From Vespa crabro (Eukaryota > Arthropoda > Insecta > Hymenoptera > Vespidae): a stretch of DNA of 64,000 bases. Under the pieces are notes generated by a model that worked only from the letters and a program-made list of their open reading frames with translations, had not been told where the DNA came from and ran no database searches. The stretch covers positions 6,976,440 to 7,040,439 of the forward strand of contig NC_060961.1 in assembly GCF_910589235.1 (NCBI RefSeq), written 5' to 3'. A program made the position numbers and the translations under genes. This document shows, piece after piece, positions 63,938-64,000 of the stretch (positions are counted from its first letter, which is position 1; every line of letters begins with the position of its first letter).

Positions 63938-64000
63938 CATAACTCTTTGAAGTTATTTCGAACATTTATTTTAAATGAAAACCACCGATGGTTCGTATAA
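63683..64000 (+). other. Start of intron 3 (partial)
   Basis: It begins gtaagcgtg. Frame read-through hits TGA at 63695-63697 after four codons. It contains T-rich DNA (63735-63765) and a perfect (AG)n at about 63885-63935. No further exon is visible before the window ends. Confidence 0.65.

Larger units (their letters stand above)
56613..64000 (+). other. Gene locus: Dpr-like (zig-8-like) Ig-domain receptor, 5' part, runs off the window
   Basis: Three exons (56613-56752, 60874-60947, 63533-63682) join in frame into 101 residues: signal peptide, short linker, then the start of an Ig V-type domain. Both introns have GT-AG ends and compatible phases (1, then 0). Known of the family: Dpr proteins are cell-surface receptors with two Ig domains that bind DIP partners in synaptic matching and are expressed in neurons. 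The Dpr assignment is inferred from the order PFFED, NITVQLG, CRVQNL, where the exon ends just where Dpr proteins continue with VSW. The subgroup cannot be fixed from half of Ig1; a dpr14/18/20-like member is a guess. Another V-set receptor is the main alternative. The downstream exons are outside the window. Confidence 0.72.

Noticed and set aside
1..64000. tRNA, rRNA, common insect microRNAs and intact transposons
   Set aside because: No GGTTCGAATC-type T-arm with a matching acceptor stem, no rRNA-like block, no recalled mature microRNA, and no transposase or reverse transcriptase motif was seen by eye. A computed search could still find decayed copies.

Overview
The window looks like AT-rich arthropod nuclear DNA, most likely from an insect. 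This rests on three things. Spliced exons lie far apart and have canonical gtaagt/gtaagc donors and pyrimidine-rich tttccag-type acceptors. Simple repeats are extremely dense: (AG/CT)n, (AT)n, (GATA)n, (GAAA)n and (TG)n. The one recognisable protein is an immunoglobulin-superfamily neuronal recognition receptor of the Dpr type, a family known from insects and other protostomes. A hymenopteran is a reasonable guess from the overall texture, but the sequence does not prove it. Nothing suggests a bacterial, viral or organellar origin.

Only one gene is supported. It lies on the + strand at the right end and runs off the window. Its first coding exon (56613-56752, ATG at 56674) encodes a signal peptide. 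A second exon (60874-60947) encodes a short linker. A third (63533-63682) carries the start of an Ig V-type domain, with the first disulphide cysteine in a CRV-x-NL context. Reading phases match across both introns (phase 1, then phase 0), giving 101 residues so far. The rest of Ig1, Ig2 and the membrane anchor must lie downstream. The first coding exon begins at a splice acceptor, so at least one non-coding 5' exon and the promoter lie upstream. Two weak candidates are given: an exon-like unit at 43734-43875 and a promoter-like block with a strong donor at 46560-47166.

Positions 1-56612 are otherwise gene-free as far as I can see: intergenic DNA, or a very long 5' intron of the Dpr-like gene. 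They consist of several dozen microsatellite and pyrimidine/purine tracts set in AT-rich DNA. Between them are islands of higher-complexity, more GC-balanced sequence, for example 25740-25870, 31600-31800, 37140-37420, 46560-46760 and 53830-53945. These look like candidate conserved regulatory elements. Most long open frames are translations of repeats (SLSL, RERE, YIYI). A few non-repetitive ones (16845-17099, 26296-26710, 30762-30968, 42798-42950, 55234-55606) are listed as candidates only.

No tRNA, rRNA, CRISPR array, intact transposon or recognisable microRNA was found by eye. The most interesting structures are a three-copy 106-150 bp tandem repeat (46727-47110) with an initiator-like motif in each copy, a 128 bp tandem duplication (41515-41740), perfect alternating purine-pyrimidine runs of 64 and 74 bp (4801-4864, 7215-7288), and a 14 bp GC palindrome in a homeodomain/GATA-site-rich island (25812-25825).
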